Below are positions 5,807 to 7,281 of a DNA stretch of 7,281 bases, one piece after another. The notes under the pieces were generated by a model. That model had not been told where the DNA came from, ran no database searches, and worked only from the letters and a program-made list of their open reading frames with translations. This DNA comes from Negativicutes bacterium (GTDB lineage: Bacteria > Bacillota > Negativicutes > JAGOZY01): the NCBI GenBank assembly GCA_018058445.1, contig JAGOZY010000050.1, positions 1 through 7,281 on the forward strand. The letters are read 5' to 3'. Position numbers and translations under genes: made by a program. The first letter of the stretch is position 1; every line of letters starts with the position of its first letter.

Positions 5807-5983
5807 ATGGCCGAGGTTAAAGTTACAAAAACCGAGACTTTTGAAAGTGCCCTAAAGCGGTTCAAGCGAAATTGCCAGAAGGATGGCACCCTGTCTGAAC
5901 TCCGCAAGCGGGAGCACTATGAAAAGCCTAGCGTTAAGCGGAAGAAAAAAGAAGAAGCTGCCCGCAAACGCAAATTCAAGTAA
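5807..5983 (+). CDS. rpsU: Small ribosomal subunit protein bS21
   Basis: The 58-residue product, beginning [20 protein letters not shown] and ending RKRKFK, is ribosomal protein S21. This very basic helical protein sits on the 30S platform near the 3' end of 16S rRNA, where the anti-Shine-Dalgarno helix forms during initiation. Family hallmarks are the acidic/hydrophobic start, [34 protein letters not shown], and the Lys/Arg-rich C-terminus. Length is normal. The ATG is fixed by the protein start and by the doubled GGAGGG motif. A near-consensus promoter lies about 40 bases upstream, and yqeY follows after 26 bases without a terminator, so the two form an operon ending at 6494. Its own ribosome binding site can be paired with leader sequence, which suggests translational tuning. 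It is easily missed because of its size. Confidence 0.97.
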   Translation: MAEVKVTKTETFESALKRFKRNCQKDGTLSELRKREHYEKPSVKRKKKEEAARKRKFK

Positions 5984-6009
5984 TATCCAAATTCCTGGAG
6001 GTGGATGAT

Positions 6010-6456
6010 TTGCTGAAAGCTCGACTCGATGGAGATATAAAAGCTGCCATGAAAGATCGGGAAGCCGGCAAACTCCGCCTTTCGGTTCTTCGGATGGTTA
6101 AGTCTGCAGCGAAATATCTGGAGATTGAACGAAAAGAAGGACTGACTGATGAAGATTTGCTGACGGTTTTCGTTAAAGAAGTGAAGCAACGGCGCGATTC
6201 TATCGATGAATTTAAAAAGGGTAACCGAATGGATTTAGTCGAGGCATCGGAAGCAGAACTTGCTATTTTGCAAGAATATCTGCCTCAGCAGCTTAGCGAA
6301 GCAGAACTACGAGAACTGGTTCAAGCAGCAGTGCAAGAAACCGGAGCCCAGTCCAAAAAGGATATGGGAAAAGTGATGGCGGATTTGATGCCACGCACTA
6401 AGGGGCGAGCCGATGGCAAGCTACTCAACCGGATTGTACAGGAATTTTTACCGTGA
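6010..6456 (+). CDS. yqeY: GatB/YqeY domain-containing protein YqeY
   Basis: YqeY is a small all-helical protein related to the C-terminal tail domain of GatB, the tRNA-binding subunit of the Asp/Glu-tRNA amidotransferase. Its own role is not firmly established; a link to transamidation or tRNA is inferred from that relationship. I place the start at TTG 6010, giving 148 residues, the usual family length, and opening MLKARLDGDIKAAMK. GGAGGTGG (5997-6004) is then well spaced, whereas the in-frame GTG at 6001 lies inside that ribosome binding site and cannot be the start. Typical features are LRLSVLRMVKSAAKYLEIER in the first third, EAELAILQEYLPQQLSE in the middle, and the C-terminal KKDMGKVMADLMPRTKGRADGKLLNRIV, which closely resembles the end of GatB. 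It is co-transcribed with rpsU, as in many Bacillota, and a strong terminator begins six bases after its stop. Confidence 0.93.
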   Translation: MLKARLDGDIKAAMKDREAGKLRLSVLRMVKSAAKYLEIERKEGLTDEDLLTVFVKEVKQRRDSIDEFKKGNRMDLVEASEAELAILQEYLPQQLSEAELRELVQAAVQETGAQSKKDMGKVMADLMPRTKGRADGKLLNRIVQEFLP

Positions 6457-6461
6457 ATGAG

Positions 6462-6494
6462 AAGGGGAGGTGGCATCGCCACCTTCTTTTTTTT
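6462..6494 (+). terminator. Strong intrinsic terminator of the rpsU-yqeY operon
   Basis: GGAGGTGGC (6466-6474) pairs with GCCACCTTC (6478-6486), nine pairs including one G-U wobble, around the loop ATC. Eight consecutive Ts (6487-6494) follow directly. Flanking As at 6462-6463 can extend the stem into the T run. This is a textbook Rho-independent terminator placed just after the yqeY stop codon. Confidence 0.93.
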
Positions 6495-6499
6495 ATAAT
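6494..6499 (+). promoter_or_regulatory. Possible -10 box for ybeY-cdd at the edge of the terminator
   Basis: TATAAT is a perfect -10 hexamer that begins on the last T of the upstream terminator tract. At 17-base spacing the -35 position is TGGCAT (6471-6476), inside the terminator stem and a poor match, with no TG extension. A promoter is needed somewhere here because the terminator is strong, but its identity is uncertain. A/T-rich sequence of this kind also gives chance matches. Confidence 0.35.
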
Positions 6500-6535
6500 A
6501 GATAAGATAAAAAGGTATTCAAAGGAGATTCATAA

Positions 6536-7021
6536 ATGAAAATTGATGCTTCCTGCTGGCCTGATGTGCAATTGGCAACAGATGAAATGATCTCTTTTCT
6601 AAAAAAAGTACTCCAAGAAGCGGCAAGATTAGAAAATGTTAAAGCGAGTACAGAGATTAGTTTGGTGTTTACTGATGACGCCCATATCAAGGAAATCAAC
6701 CGGAATTATCGGGAGAAAGATCAAGCGACCGATGTTCTTTCATTTGCTTTTTCCGAAGGGGAAGAACCAGAAGCATTTTGGCCAGATGAAGTCACTTTTC
6801 TGGGTGAAATTTTTATTTCTGTTGAGACCGCTCGAAAGCAAGCTCAGGAATATGATCACAGCCTCAAACGGGAAATTGCTTTTTTGGGAATTCATGGACT
6901 TCTTCATTTGCTCGGTTATGATCATGAACTCGGTCCCGATGAAGAACGAAAAATGTTTGAGCGGCAAAATCAGATTTTAGAAACGATTGGCGTTAAGCGA
7001 GAAGGAGCGATAGATCTATGA
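6536..7021 (+). CDS. ybeY: Endoribonuclease YbeY (rRNA maturation factor)
   Basis: YbeY is a zinc-dependent, single-strand-specific endoribonuclease used in 16S rRNA 3'-end maturation and ribosome quality control. The 161-residue protein has the zinc-binding signature H120-x3-H124-x5-H130 in GIHGLLHLLGYDH. It also has the conserved NRNYREKDQATDVLSF (55-70) and FLGEIFIS (88-95) strands of the family. Length is normal. The ATG at 6536 follows AAGGAG with eight bases spacing. It lies just after the yqeY terminator, so it starts a new unit, and its stop overlaps the cdd start as ATGA. In many Bacillota phoH and a pgpH-type gene precede ybeY and dgkA follows it; none of these is here. All catalytic residues are intact. 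Confidence 0.96.
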   Translation: MKIDASCWPDVQLATDEMISFLKKVLQEAARLENVKASTEISLVFTDDAHIKEINRNYREKDQATDVLSFAFSEGEEPEAFWPDEVTFLGEIFISVETARKQAQEYDHSLKREIAFLGIHGLLHLLGYDHELGPDEERKMFERQNQILETIGVKREGAIDL

Positions 7022-7281
7022 AAGCAGAAAACCTAGAAGATCTAGTCAAGCAAGCCCAAAGAGCTCGTAAGCGCGCTTATGCACCCTACTCAAGTTATTC
7101 TGTCGGAGCTGCACTCTTAGGGAAAAGTGGAAAAATTTATTGGGGAGTCAATGTAGAGAATGCCAGCTTTGGTCTTTCCATGTGTGCGGAGCGATCGGCT
7201 ATTTTTGCGGCTGTCGCATCGGGGGAGACTTCTTTTGAAGTGATTGCAGTCGCCGCCGAAGGCGAAGACGTGGCTCTGCCT
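7018..7281 (+). CDS. cdd: Cytidine deaminase, N-terminal part, 3' end cut off by the window
   Basis: This is the first 88 residues of a homotetrameric-type cytidine deaminase, which converts cytidine or deoxycytidine to uridine or deoxyuridine in pyrimidine salvage. Visible hallmarks are AYAPYSSYSVGAALL (20-34), the substrate-binding GVNVENASFG (43-52) and the catalytic zinc motif C56-A57-E58-R59. C56 would be a zinc ligand and E58 the proton shuttle. The open frame runs to the window edge at VALP. The second zinc motif, normally PCGxCRQ, should begin at that proline and is not visible, so activity cannot be fully judged. Family length is about 130 residues. The ATG at 7018 overlaps the ybeY stop by four bases, with AAGGAG ten bases upstream, which indicates translational coupling. 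The association of cdd with ybeY is common in Bacillota, usually with dgkA between them. Confidence 0.95.
   Translation, partial: MKAENLEDLVKQAQRARKRAYAPYSSYSVGAALLGKSGKIYWGVNVENASFGLSMCAERSAIFAAVASGETSFEVIAVAAEGEDVALP

Noticed and set aside
6001..6009. GTG at 6001 as the yqeY start
   Set aside because: It lies inside the GGAGGTGG ribosome binding site; TTG at 6010 gives correct spacing and family length.
6636..6980. Second + strand frame inside ybeY
   Set aside because: It is an out-of-frame reading of a gene whose zinc motif is intact in the main frame; no ribosome binding site or family match.

Overview
The window is an ordinary, densely packed housekeeping segment of a bacterial chromosome. 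All ten genes lie on the + strand. The gene order dnaK-dnaJ-prmA-rsmE-mtaB-HIT-rpsU-yqeY-ybeY-cdd, the strong GGAGG-type ribosome binding sites, the frequent TTG/GTG starts and the moderate GC content (mid-40s percent by eye) all point to the Bacillota (Firmicutes). A clostridial or Negativicutes lineage seems more likely than Bacillus, but I cannot place it further from sequence alone. I saw no mobile element, CRISPR array, tRNA, rRNA or phage gene, and no frameshift in any gene.

Layout. Positions 2-880 hold the 3' half of dnaK (Hsp70). A 185-base gap follows, with two hairpins and a plausible extended -10 promoter. Then dnaJ (TTG start at 1066) runs into prmA (ribosomal protein L11 methyltransferase), rsmE (16S rRNA U1498 methyltransferase) and mtaB (tRNA t6A37 methylthiotransferase). 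prmA/rsmE share one base at their junction (TAATG) and rsmE/mtaB overlap by four (ATGA), so this block is translationally coupled. A small HIT-family nucleotide hydrolase follows at 5281-5622. After a 184-base non-coding stretch comes the clearest promoter in the window (TTGACA, 17-base spacer, TACAAT), then rpsU (58 aa) and yqeY. A strong intrinsic terminator at 6462-6494 closes that unit. ybeY and cdd then begin, with another ATGA overlap; cdd runs off the right edge.

The genes share the theme of protein synthesis and protein quality control. DnaK/DnaJ fold proteins, PrmA, RsmE, MtaB and YbeY modify or mature ribosomal protein, rRNA or tRNA, and S21 is a ribosomal protein. YqeY may have a link to tRNA-dependent amidation, HIT hydrolyses nucleotide conjugates, and Cdd salvages pyrimidines.

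I found no unknown protein family or novel system. The points worth a second look are in non-coding and junction sequence. Several start sites (prmA, rsmE, HIT, rpsU) sit inside or beside inverted repeats that could mask the ribosome binding site. A compound inverted repeat overlaps the rpsU -35 box. dnaK uses CGA for nearly all its arginines. The rpsU-yqeY-ybeY-cdd block is compact and lacks genes usually found between these in Bacillota.
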